The notes below the pieces were generated by a model that did not search any database, had not been told where the DNA came from, and saw only the letters and a program-made list of their open reading frames with translations. The position numbers and the translations under genes are program-made. From contig NZ_LBMJ01000001.1 of assembly GCF_001413925.1 (NCBI RefSeq), positions 2,272,001 to 2,336,000 of the forward strand: a stretch of DNA of 64,000 nucleotides. Direction: 5' to 3'. Below are positions 51,688 to 60,025 of the stretch, piece by piece. The stretch is from Nonlabens sp. YIK11. GTDB taxonomy: Bacteria; Bacteroidota; Bacteroidia; Flavobacteriales; Flavobacteriaceae. Within the stretch, counting starts at the first letter, position 1. Each line of letters opens with the position of its first letter.

Positions 51688-54177
51688 TTATCGTGATTTA
51701 CGAATCCACAGAAAGATCGATCCCAAAATGACCAATCCCAGCAGCACGTTGCTCGCTAGCATGACGGTGTTTCCTGTTTTGACCACTTCTGGATCAAATT
51801 CAAAGACAATTTCATGATCGCCAGCAGGAACGCTCAAACCTCTAAGTGCATAGTTGACCTTTGCAATAGGAACTTCCTTACCGTCAATCGTGGCTTTCCA
51901 TCCATGCGGATAATAAGCTTCAGAAAACACAGCTAGTTCAGGCTGTGAACTCTTGGATTTATAGGTTAGTTTTTCAGGACTATAATCGATTAGTTCAATA
52001 GATCCATTAAACCCAAAATCCAATTCTCCCAGATTCAGCAGTTTTTTTTGATCTTCCTGGATGATAGCAACACTATCTCTATTAAGATAAATCAATGATT
52101 GAATCTCCTCATTAGCATCCTTGACCGTTGCATATTCTTTTACAAACCAGGCTGGCCCTAGGCGTTCTTCATTTTCTTGAATCTGAATTTGATTCTCATT
52201 TGCCGTGATGATGTACTTCACGTTGAACATGTTGAGTATTTCACGATTCTGGCTAGTAACTTCGGGTATTAGATAGCCGTTTTCATCTCTTAGGTAGAAA
52301 TCGGCGAGATCTGAAATTCTTTTAGGTTTTGCACCATGATAACCACCTAAAGACCTGTGGAAATATGGACTGCGACCTGAATTGAATGGATCCTGCAAAA
52401 GGTCATACACTCTAAATACTTCGTCGTCCTTTGCGATTTCAAGATCTGCCTGCGTCGCCTCAAATGGCGGATCGTAATCACTGGCTCTTACAAAGTTGCT
52501 GCGTTCAGTGGGAGTTTCTTCGTAGTTGATATAATTCTGATCAAAACCAACCAGGTCAATTAAAATCAAGATACCCAATCCAAGGATCAAGAGGTTTTCT
52601 GAAAGTTTTGACTTGAGATACAGAAATAAGCCTGCCACGATCAATCCCACATAGAGTAAAGACCTGAAAGCATCTGCTCGCATCATTTCAAAACGGTCCT
52701 GACGCAACGCATCCACAAAACCTTGTCCTAGTTGCTCACTATTTCTATAGGAAGCATCATAAGGACCAGCAAAATCGAAGAACTGATTTCCTAATAACGC
52801 AATGAATAGAATCACGCCACCCAATCCTAATCCTGCATATTTTAAAGCCTTCCATTTGTTTTCTAAAGAATGTTTCTTGTTGAACAGTTGATACAGTCCA
52901 ACAACGGCGAGAATAGGAATACACAACTCAATAATGACCTGAATGGAGGTGATCGCTCTAAATTTTGAATACAGAGGCACATACTCAACAAAAAAGCTGG
53001 TCAAAAAGTCCAGGTTTTTACCGTAAGAAAGCAACAAAGCGAGAACGGCTGCTCCTATTGTCCACCATTTCAATCTTCCTTTGATTAAGAAACAAGCGAG
53101 CAATGCCAAAAAGAAAACCGTGATTCCTATATATGCTGGAGCCTCGACAATAGGTTGTGCACCCCAATATAAGGGAACGTTTTGCTGGGCAAATGCCAAG
53201 GCATCTGCTTTAGGAATGCCGTAAGTAGTGACGAGAAAATCAACCGTATTGGATTCCTCATCAGGTCGCTCGCCGCTGCCGCCACCGGCAAACCTCGGTA
53301 TGATCAGGTTCAGACTTTCTGCGATGCCATAACTGTATTGCGTGATGTAATCATAATCGAGGCCGTTCGTGGTTGTTACGCTTTCGCCTTGAGCGTTAAT
53401 AGTCAACTCTGATGGACCGCGCGTGCTCTCTTGACTGTACTCTTTAGTAGCGAGCAGATTACTAGCATTAGTTCCCAGCGCGAGGAGAACCGCAGCGATC
53501 ATGATACCTATGGACTTAAAGTAATGAGGTAAGATGTTGCGCCTTATGGTATCGATTAAATAGGCGGTGCCTAGCACAGCCACAGCCATTAACAAGTAAT
53601 AGGTCATTTGTGGATGGTTGGCCTGCAGCTCCAGCGCCATGGCGATAGCGGTCAAGATGCCACCCCAAATGTACCTGCGTTGAAAAACCAAAATAATTCC
53701 GCTTAAAACCAGCGGAAAGTAGGCAATAGCATGAGCCTTGGCATTGTGACCAACTCCCAAAATGATGACTAGATATGTAGAAAATCCAAAGGCCAGCGCA
53801 CCTAAAAGACCCAATCGCCAATCCACGCGCAGCACCATCATCAAAATGTAAAAACAAATAAAATATAGAAATAGATAATCTGCGGGACGCGGCAGGAATC
53901 GTATTGCACGATCCAGACTATCTATGAAATCATAGTCGTATCTAGCGCCCAATTGATAGGTAGGCATACCTCCAAAAACGGAATCTGTCCAGTAAATCTC
54001 CTCGCCATTCACTTCCCTGTTTTCGATAAGTTGTCTAGCGTTACCCTTGTATTGAACAATATCATTTTGGTATAACTTCTTACCAGAAAGTACAGGATAA
54101 AAGTAAGCTAGAGAGGCAATAATGAAGATGACAAACACCGCTAGATGCGGTATTATTTTCTTGAACTGAAACTGCAT
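51688..54177 (-). CDS. YfhO family membrane protein
   Basis: An 829-residue protein with about 13 membrane segments followed by a soluble domain. YFYPVLSGKKLYQNDIVQ and SVFGGMPTYQLGA near the start, and FGFSTYLVIILGVGHNAKAH, are typical of YfhO/GT-C-fold proteins. The C-terminal part has NVKYIITAN and ESEAYYPHGWKATIDGK-like sequence (here FSEAYYPHGWKATIDGKEV). In other bacteria YfhO is linked to lipoteichoic acid glycosylation; a lipid-linked-sugar transferase role is inferred. First gene of the operon with the glycosyltransferase and flippase. Confidence 0.9.
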   Translation of the reverse strand: MQFQFKKIIPHLAVFVIFIIASLAYFYPVLSGKKLYQNDIVQYKGNARQLIENREVNGEEIYWTDSVFGGMPTYQLGARYDYDFIDSLDRAIRFLPRPADYLFLYFICFYILMMVLRVDWRLGLLGALAFGFSTYLVIILGVGHNAKAHAIAYFPLVLSGIILVFQRRYIWGGILTAIAMALELQANHPQMTYYLLMAVAVLGTAYLIDTIRRNILPHYFKSIGIMIAAVLLALGTNASNLLATKEYSQESTRGPSELTINAQGESVTTTNGLDYDYITQYSYGIAESLNLIIPRFAGGGSGERPDEESNTVDFLVTTYGIPKADALAFAQQNVPLYWGAQPIVEAPAYIGITVFFLALLACFLIKGRLKWWTIGAAVLALLLSYGKNLDFLTSFFVEYVPLYSKFRAITSIQVIIELCIPILAVVGLYQLFNKKHSLENKWKALKYAGLGLGGVILFIALLGNQFFDFAGPYDASYRNSEQLGQGFVDALRQDRFEMMRADAFRSLLYVGLIVAGLFLYLKSKLSENLLILGLGILILIDLVGFDQNYINYEETPTERSNFVRASDYDPPFEATQADLEIAKDDEVFRVYDLLQDPFNSGRSPYFHRSLGGYHGAKPKRISDLADFYLRDENGYLIPEVTSQNREILNMFNVKYIITANENQIQIQENEERLGPAWFVKEYATVKDANEEIQSLIYLNRDSVAIIQEDQKKLLNLGELDFGFNGSIELIDYSPEKLTYKSKSSQPELAVFSEAYYPHGWKATIDGKEVPIAKVNYALRGLSVPAGDHEIVFEFDPEVVKTGNTVMLASNVLLGLVILGSIFLWIRKSR

Positions 54178-54207
54178 GAATAAACTATGATCGTTAGAAA
54201 CCGAAAA

Positions 54208-54486
54208 TTAGTCAATTTCTTCATAGTCGACGTACTCACCTAACGTTTTCTTGGATTGTTGAGTATGCGATCTTGAGGTAGAATTACCGTTATTGATGAT
54301 GGTCTCGCCTTCTTTGGCAGTGTTTTGATAGGAAGAACCATTTTGACGTTGCTCAAACTGGCGTTGAACTCGATCCATGGCTTTCTTACCTGCCCATTTT
54401 AAAATGGATTTGCCATACATTCTCACGATCAATCGCACAGCAAGATAAACGCCCACGATAATTAGAATAGCCTGTAGTAATTTCAA
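54208..54486 (-). CDS. DUF4834 family membrane protein
   Basis: A 92-residue protein: one N-terminal membrane helix (LQAILIIVGVYLAVRLIVRM), then a polar tail rich in Gln, Asn and Ser ending in YVDYEEID. The tail end matches the DUF4834 pattern. Located 30 nt upstream of the YfhO operon; function unknown. Confidence 0.82.
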   Translation of the reverse strand: MKLLQAILIIVGVYLAVRLIVRMYGKSILKWAGKKAMDRVQRQFEQRQNGSSYQNTAKEGETIINNGNSTSRSHTQQSKKTLGEYVDYEEID

Positions 54487-54569
54487 GTTTTAAACCTTTG
54501 CCATAAAATTACGGTGCTACCTATTTGAGACTCTTTAATAAATCTTAAATTTGGTTCACATTATACACT

Positions 54570-55463
54570 ATGCTAACTAACAAAACAATCGTTCCTTTTC
54601 TGCTTGGAATGTTCATGATTCCGTTTGCGGTGTTGGGCCAGTATACAGAAACCATCAATACCAACAATCCTGGACAATCACAAGGTGCCTTTGCAGTAGG
54701 TGTGAATGTTATTCAAGTAGAAGGTTCTGCTTTTTATCGCAGCGAAGAACATAGCTTACTCAATTATGAACGCGATATAACCGGTCTTGCTTTTCAATTG
54801 CGCTATGGTCTCTTATGGGAAGAACTGGAAATCTCCTATTTTGGAACCTTTGAAAATGTAAACGAGACGATCAATCAAGGTTTTGGTACACAGGAAAACA
54901 AATTTTCTAATTTCTCCCGCAGCACGTTGGGTGCAAAATATCTCATTTTGGATCCGCTAAAAAAATGGGGTGAGCGCAAAGTAAATCTCTACAGTTATCA
55001 TGATAACCGCAGACTTAAATGGCGCGACTTGGTTCCTGCAATATCGGTATTTGCAGGTGCTAATATTGACCTGGCAGATCCCAACAGTTTATTGCCGCCA
55101 GATAATGAGAACTTTTCACCTAGAGCAGAATTAATTACCCAAAACAACTTTGGCCGTTGGGTATTTGTAGGAAACTTTATTGCAGACCGTATTGGGACTG
55201 ATTTCCCAGCGTACGGCGGTATTTTTACCTTGACACACAGCATCAATAATAAGTGGGCCGCTTTTGGAGAGTTTCAAACCATCATTTCAGATTTTTATAG
55301 TGACGATATTGCTCGCGCCGGTGGCGCTTATTTGATTAATGACCACTGGCAGTTAGACGCCAGTGCAGCCGTTAATTTCAAGGATACTCCTAGCCTTTTT
55401 CAAATCAACCTGGGCATGAGCTATAGAATCGACCGTCATCAGGATCCCGTAATACAACAGTAA
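54570..55463 (+). CDS. Outer-membrane transporter-like beta-barrel
   Basis: A 297-residue protein with a signal peptide (VPFLLGMFMIPFAVLG) and beta-strand repeats: GAFAVGVNVIQVEGSAFYR, LAFQLRYGLLWEELEISYFG, and an end QINLGMSYRID. Resembles the MetA-pathway phenol-degradation (PF13557) barrel proteins usually labelled transporter in flavobacteria. Substrate unknown. Followed by the GNAT-RluA-ALDH gene run. Confidence 0.78.
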   Translation: MLTNKTIVPFLLGMFMIPFAVLGQYTETINTNNPGQSQGAFAVGVNVIQVEGSAFYRSEEHSLLNYERDITGLAFQLRYGLLWEELEISYFGTFENVNETINQGFGTQENKFSNFSRSTLGAKYLILDPLKKWGERKVNLYSYHDNRRLKWRDLVPAISVFAGANIDLADPNSLLPPDNENFSPRAELITQNNFGRWVFVGNFIADRIGTDFPAYGGIFTLTHSINNKWAAFGEFQTIISDFYSDDIARAGGAYLINDHWQLDASAAVNFKDTPSLFQINLGMSYRIDRHQDPVIQQ

Positions 55464-55482
55464 TTTCCCCTAACCATCATTC

Positions 55483-56607
55483 ATGAGTATTACCGTTAAA
55501 CGTATCTCCAGTAAAAAGGATATTAAAAAGTTTGTGAAGTTCCCCATGGAGCTTTACAAGAACAATCCATACTTCGTACCGCCCATTATCAAGGACGAGA
55601 TGGAAACTTTTGATCCCGAAAAGAACAAAGTATTTAAAAATGCAGACTGCTGGTTGTTTCTCGCTTTTCGCGAAAGCGAACTAGTAGGACGCATCGCTGC
55701 GATTGTCAATCATCTGGAAGTCAATGAGCAACACAAGCCTAAGATGCGCTTTGGTTGGTTGGACATGATAGACGATATCGAAGTGACCAAGGCACTTTTG
55801 AATGAAGTGCACCAAATAGGAAAAGAACACCACCTTGAGTATGCTGAAGGTCCTGTAGGGTTCACACTCATGGACAAGGCCGGCATGCTGGTAAAAGGAT
55901 ATGATGAACTAGCGACCATGATTACCTGGTACAACCATCCTTATTATAAGGAACATATGGAGCAATTGGGCTACTCAAAAAGTGCCGAATGGGTAGAATA
56001 CAAGTTTGTGCCACCCAACCCTATTCCAGAGCGTTTTCACAAATTTGCAGACCTTGTAGCAAAACGATACAAACTCACGACCTTAAAGTTCAAGAACATC
56101 AAGGAAGTGGAGCCTTATGTAGATGCGATGTTTGAATTGCTGAATCAGACCTATTCGAAATTGGTCACTTTCGTTCCCATTCAGCAATATCAAATAGATT
56201 TGTATAAAGAGAAGTATCTACCCATCATCAATCCTGATTTTCTGGAATGTGTGGTGGATGAAGAAGGAAAGCTGGTCGCATTTGCCATCACCATGCCTTC
56301 ATTCTCTGAAGCTTTGCAAAAAGCAAATGGAAAGCTTTTTCCTTTTGGTATCCTTCACCTATTAAAGGCTAAAAAGAAGAACAATCGCGCTGCTTTCTAT
56401 TTGATTGGTATTCACCCTAGGCTTCAAGGTAAAGGCGTTACAGCGATGATGTTTCGCAACGTGACCCAAAACTTTATGGATTATGGCATTGAACTGTGTG
56501 AGACTAATCCCGAGCTGGAAGACAATGTAGCTGTACAAGCCTTATGGAAGGATTATGATCCCGTACTACACAAGCGCCGCCGTATCTATCGTAAAGATCT
56601 AGTTTGA
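55483..56607 (+). CDS. GNAT-like acetyltransferase
   Basis: A 374-residue protein of the large GNAT-like group: start VKRISSKKDIKKFVKFPMEL, core GRIAAIVNHLEVNEQHK and FGWLDMIDD, and a C-terminal half with FYLIGIHPRLQGKGVTAMMF, which is the acetyl-CoA-binding V/I-x-P-x-x-Q-x-x-G segment. Substrate unknown. The palindrome at 55662 codes LAFRESE (about residues 60-66), with an extra T. It overlaps the next gene by 4 nt. Confidence 0.85.
   Translation: MSITVKRISSKKDIKKFVKFPMELYKNNPYFVPPIIKDEMETFDPEKNKVFKNADCWLFLAFRESELVGRIAAIVNHLEVNEQHKPKMRFGWLDMIDDIEVTKALLNEVHQIGKEHHLEYAEGPVGFTLMDKAGMLVKGYDELATMITWYNHPYYKEHMEQLGYSKSAEWVEYKFVPPNPIPERFHKFADLVAKRYKLTTLKFKNIKEVEPYVDAMFELLNQTYSKLVTFVPIQQYQIDLYKEKYLPIINPDFLECVVDEEGKLVAFAITMPSFSEALQKANGKLFPFGILHLLKAKKKNNRAAFYLIGIHPRLQGKGVTAMMFRNVTQNFMDYGIELCETNPELEDNVAVQALWKDYDPVLHKRRRIYRKDLV
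55662..55678. repeat. Interspersed palindrome, copy with an inserted T
   Basis: CGCTTTTCGCGAAAGCG, 17 bp: a fourth T in the left arm breaks the symmetry. The reading frame remains intact and gives AFRESE. Confidence 0.85.
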
Positions 56608-57299
56608 ATAAATTAGACCCACAACGTATACTATTTGAGGACAATCATTTGATTGCCGTCAACAAAAACTCTGGCGATCTGGTCCAAGGCGATAAGACCG
56701 GTGACGTGATCCTGCCCGATATTATCAAAGATTACATTGCGGTCAAATACGACAAACCTGGAGCCGTCTATTTAGGCGTTACTCATCGACTGGATAGGCC
56801 TACGTCTGGAGCAGTGATTTTTGCAAGAACGTCAAAGGCTCTTACCAGAATGAATAAGCTCTTTGCCGACCACGACACCAAAAAAATCTATTGGGCCGTG
56901 GTAGAAGGTCACGTAAGTCAAGAACGTCAGTCTTTGACGCATTATTTGCTGCGTAATCCCAAGCAAAATAAGAGCTATGCTCATGATCACGAGGTCCCTA
57001 ATTCAAAAAAAGCTACTCTTCATTACAAATTACTGCACAGGCTGGACAACTATAGTTTATTAGAAGTGAACCTAGAAACGGGTAGGCATCATCAAATCAG
57101 GTCGCAGCTTAGTAAAATAGGCCATGTCATTAAAGGAGATTTAAAATATGGTGCCAGACGCAGTAACAAAGATGGAAGCATCCATTTACACGCAAGATTC
57201 TTATCTTTCATACATCCAGTAAGAAAGGAACCGGTACACATCACAGCACCAGTTCCCTCACACGATCCTATCTGGAAAGCTATAGAAAAGAATTTATGA
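56604..57299 (+). CDS. RluA-family pseudouridine synthase
   Basis: A 231-residue single-domain RluA-type enzyme without an S4 domain. The catalytic motif is HRLDRPTSGAV (61-71, D64). TGRHHQIRSQLS and GDLKYGARR are conserved RNA-binding and core motifs. It isomerises uridine in rRNA or tRNA; the target is unknown. TTG start at 56604, overlapping the GNAT gene by 4 nt and the aldehyde dehydrogenase gene by 4 nt. Confidence 0.93.
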   Translation: MNKLDPQRILFEDNHLIAVNKNSGDLVQGDKTGDVILPDIIKDYIAVKYDKPGAVYLGVTHRLDRPTSGAVIFARTSKALTRMNKLFADHDTKKIYWAVVEGHVSQERQSLTHYLLRNPKQNKSYAHDHEVPNSKKATLHYKLLHRLDNYSLLEVNLETGRHHQIRSQLSKIGHVIKGDLKYGARRSNKDGSIHLHARFLSFIHPVRKEPVHITAPVPSHDPIWKAIEKNL

Positions 57300-58669
57300 C
57301 GCCAGCCCAAGTACATCAACAACAATCTGATTTATTTAAAACCCGCAAAACCTTTGATGTCTCGTATCGCGTTCAGGCTTTAAAAAAGCTCAAATCTGTT
57401 CTGGAGAAGAATGAAAACGAGGTCTACAAAGCCTTAAAACAGGATTTGGGCAAGAGCGAATTTGAAGCTTTTGTAACAGAGTTTCAGGTGGTGATGGGCG
57501 AATTGGATACCTATATCAAAAAGACCAGAAAGTGGTCGCAACCCAAAAAAGTGAGCGCTGCCCTACTCAACTTCCCATCTAAGGCGAGACGCTATCCAGA
57601 ACCCTACGGCAATACATTGATCATCTCGCCATGGAATTATCCTTTCCAGCTGGCACTTGCACCTTTGATAGGAGCAGTTGCGGCAGGAAACACAGTGGTT
57701 TTGAAGCCTAGCGAATTTTCTACCGCAACCAGTGATTTGCTTAAACGAGTATGTGAAGAAAGCTTTGAATCTGGACATGTGAATGTGGTTTTAGGCGATG
57801 GCGATATCGCACAAGAACTCACCTCTCTATCTTGGGATTACATCTTTTTTACAGGAAGTCCTGGCGTGGGCAAAAAGATTTATCAGGCTGCTGCAAAGCA
57901 TTTGACTCCAGTAACACTGGAATTAGGCGGTAAAAATCCTGCCGTTGTTCATGAGAGCGCCAATCTTGAAGTGTGTGCCAAACGAATCGCCTGGGCAAAG
58001 TTTCTCAATACCGGTCAGACCTGCATCGCTCCTGACTATCTGCTCATTCACCATAGTGTCAAGGCGAAGTTTGTGGAACTACTCAAGACAGCGATTGTGG
58101 AATTCTTTGGTGAGAATCCGCAAGAGAGTAAGGATTATCCACGTATCATAAGAGACGCTCATTTTGATGCACTTAAAGAAATGATCGATGATGCAACCAT
58201 ACTCTATGGCGGCGATAATGATAAGCCTGATTTGTACATCGCACCTACACTACTGGACGAGCCAGCACGGGAAAGCAAAGTGATGAAAGATGAAATCTTC
58301 GGCCCTATTTTGCCCATCTTAAGTTACAAGGACAAGAGTGACCTAGAGCGATGGATAACGAGTTATGACAAGCCGCTAGGCGCTTACGTTTATGCGGGCG
58401 ACAGTGGTTTTACAGATTGGTTTATAGATCGTTTTTCATTTGGTGGTGGCGCCGTGAACGACAGTGTGGTTCAGTTTTTGAATGAAGGATTGCCCTTTGG
58501 TGGTGTGGGTACCAGCGGCATAGGCAGTTATCATGGAAAGAAAACTTTTGAAACCTTCAGCCATTATAAAAGTGTGGTGCATCGCGGCACTTGGTTGGAT
58601 ATTTCGTTGAAGTATCCGCCGTATAATAAGAGTATCTCGTTGGTCAAGAAATTCTTTAAGTGGATTTAG
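57296..58669 (+). CDS. Aldehyde dehydrogenase, class 3-type
   Basis: A 457-residue NAD(P)-dependent aldehyde dehydrogenase. The cofactor region is ISPWNYPFQLALAPLIGA (110-127) with FTGSPGVGK (185-193). The general base is E209 in TLELGGKNP and the nucleophile C243 in NTGQTCIAPDY. The short length without a long N-terminal domain fits the class 3 group (fatty or aromatic aldehydes). Substrate not determined. Confidence 0.94.
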   Translation: MTPAQVHQQQSDLFKTRKTFDVSYRVQALKKLKSVLEKNENEVYKALKQDLGKSEFEAFVTEFQVVMGELDTYIKKTRKWSQPKKVSAALLNFPSKARRYPEPYGNTLIISPWNYPFQLALAPLIGAVAAGNTVVLKPSEFSTATSDLLKRVCEESFESGHVNVVLGDGDIAQELTSLSWDYIFFTGSPGVGKKIYQAAAKHLTPVTLELGGKNPAVVHESANLEVCAKRIAWAKFLNTGQTCIAPDYLLIHHSVKAKFVELLKTAIVEFFGENPQESKDYPRIIRDAHFDALKEMIDDATILYGGDNDKPDLYIAPTLLDEPARESKVMKDEIFGPILPILSYKDKSDLERWITSYDKPLGAYVYAGDSGFTDWFIDRFSFGGGAVNDSVVQFLNEGLPFGGVGTSGIGSYHGKKTFETFSHYKSVVHRGTWLDISLKYPPYNKSISLVKKFFKWI

Positions 58670-58731
58670 TCAAACACACTACGTAAAGCATTTTTTCAGG
58701 TTGAAATTAAAAGGTTAAGTTGATGTTATTT

Positions 58732-58747
58732 CGCTTTCGCGAAAGCG
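58732..58747. repeat. Interspersed palindrome upstream of DUF2945 gene
   Basis: TTCGCTTTCGCGAAAGCGAA at 58730-58749 is the perfect 20-bp form. TATCTTTA (58757-58764), a -7-like element, follows after 7 bp. Confidence 0.95.
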
Positions 58748-58776
58748 AACTTCTACTATCTTTAAAAGAAAAAACT

Positions 58777-58989
58777 ATGATCAAGGAAGGAACCAAAGTA
58801 AAATGGGAATGGGGCAACGGTACTGCAGAAGGTACGGTAGAATCTACATTCACCAAAAAGGTGACTAGAACCATTGAGGGAAATGAAGTGACTAGAGACG
58901 GTGAGGAAGGAAACAAAGCCCTATACATCAAACAAGAAGACGGTAGCGCCGTTCTTAAACTAGAAAGTGAAGTCGAACGCGCCGATTAA
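58777..58989 (+). CDS. DUF2945 (HVA1-like TUDOR) protein
   Basis: With ATG 58777, 70 residues: IKEGTKVKWEWGNGTAEGTV, then KKVTRTIEGNEVTRDGEEGN and a KALYIKQEDGSAVLKLESEV end, the DUF2945 pattern of a small SH3/Tudor barrel. The longer frame from 58720 would translate the palindrome and is rejected because the family starts at MIKEG. Function unknown; family members often sit with stress genes. Confidence 0.88.
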   Translation: MIKEGTKVKWEWGNGTAEGTVESTFTKKVTRTIEGNEVTRDGEEGNKALYIKQEDGSAVLKLESEVERAD

Positions 58990-59001
58990 TAATTCTCAAT
59001 T

Positions 59002-59262
59002 ATGATTCAACTTATCATGAGTGGCATGTCAGAATTTATTGTGATCGCTATTATTGTAGCTGTCATAATTTATGGCATCAATCTCTTTAATGACCATAAG
59101 GATACGGTGGCCATAAAGTTGCGTAAGGATGGTAAGCATGAATATCACAAAGTCCCTGCAGAACCAAAAGACCAGACCTCAATAATGATAAAAATTGCGG
59201 TTTTTATACTCATTGCAAGTGTTCTTTATATACCTCTTGACTTCATTCTAAACCGATCATAA
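59002..59262 (+). CDS. Small two-helix membrane protein
   Basis: Up to 86 residues: a first membrane helix (EFIVIAIIVAVIIYGINLF), a charged loop (KLRKDGKHEYHKVPAEPKD) and a second helix (IAVFILIASVLYIPLDFIL). Three in-frame ATGs (59002, 59017, 59026) compete for the start. It lies 12 nt after the DUF2945 gene and 1 nt before tsaC. Function unknown. Confidence 0.7.
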   Translation: MIQLIMSGMSEFIVIAIIVAVIIYGINLFNDHKDTVAIKLRKDGKHEYHKVPAEPKDQTSIMIKIAVFILIASVLYIPLDFILNRS

Positions 59263-59263
59263 C

Positions 59264-59881
59264 ATGGCAGAGCTAATCAAACTTTACGAAGAGAAAACCG
59301 ACCAAAAACAATTGAAACGTATTGCCAAAGCAATGCGTGAAGGTGCACTGGTCATTTATCCAACAGACACAGTATATGGTCTGGGCTGTGATATTACCAA
59401 TAAGGCTGCAATTGAAAAAATTGCACAGCTTAAAGGCGTGAAATCTGAGAAGGCCAATTTTTCCTTTATTTGTGAGGATTTGAGCAATTTGAGTGAATAC
59501 ACCAGTCAAATCGATTCTGGCACGTTTAAAATATTAAAACGTAATCTTCCTGGTCCCTATACTTTTGTTTTGCCAGGTAATAACAATTTACCTGGAATCT
59601 TTAAAAAGAAGAAAACAGTAGGTATACGCGTTCCAGATAACAATATTGCCATAGGGCTTGTAAAAGCTTTGGGGAACCCTATTATCTCTACTTCCATCAA
59701 AGACGAGGATGAAGTCCTTGAATACACCACAGACCCTAGTTTGATCCATGAGAAATGGGACAAATTAGTCGATTTTGTCATCGATGGTGGTGCTGGAGGC
59801 AACGTCGGTTCCACAGTAATTGATTTAACCACGTCAGAACCTACCTTGATAAGAGAAGGAAAAGGAAGTACGGAGTTGTAG
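59264..59881 (+). CDS. tsaC: L-threonylcarbamoyladenylate synthase
   Basis: A 205-residue Sua5/YciO/YrdC protein. The core has GALVIYPTDTVYGLGCDITN (28-47), KGVKSEKANFSFICEDLSNL and LPGPYTFVLPGN, with STSIKDEDEV and ending STVIDLTTSEPTLIREGKG. It makes threonylcarbamoyl-AMP from threonine, bicarbonate and ATP for t6A. The KSEKANFSF wording is closer to the YciO/Bacteroidetes subgroup, so paralog function is possible. TsaE is at 330-740. Confidence 0.88.
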   Translation: MAELIKLYEEKTDQKQLKRIAKAMREGALVIYPTDTVYGLGCDITNKAAIEKIAQLKGVKSEKANFSFICEDLSNLSEYTSQIDSGTFKILKRNLPGPYTFVLPGNNNLPGIFKKKKTVGIRVPDNNIAIGLVKALGNPIISTSIKDEDEVLEYTTDPSLIHEKWDKLVDFVIDGGAGGNVGSTVIDLTTSEPTLIREGKGSTEL

Positions 59882-59900
59882 AAACATCTCGCTAAAAATC

Positions 59901-59930
59901 AAAGCCGCAAATATCCTGTTTGCGGCTTTT
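59901..59930 (+). terminator. Terminator after tsaC
   Basis: AAAGCCGCAAA (59901-59911), loop, TTTGCGGCTTTTTT. Confidence 0.9.
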
Positions 59931-60025
59931 TTGTTAGAGTTCAATTTCCAAATAAAAAGCAAATTCACATCATTTTATCAGAAGTCGCTTACAATGGAAC
60001 GTATCTTAAATAAAAAATTCAAATT

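Noticed and set aside
58720..58776. Longer DUF2945 start translating the palindrome
   Set aside because: DUF2945 proteins begin at MIKEG; the palindrome is upstream of a likely promoter.
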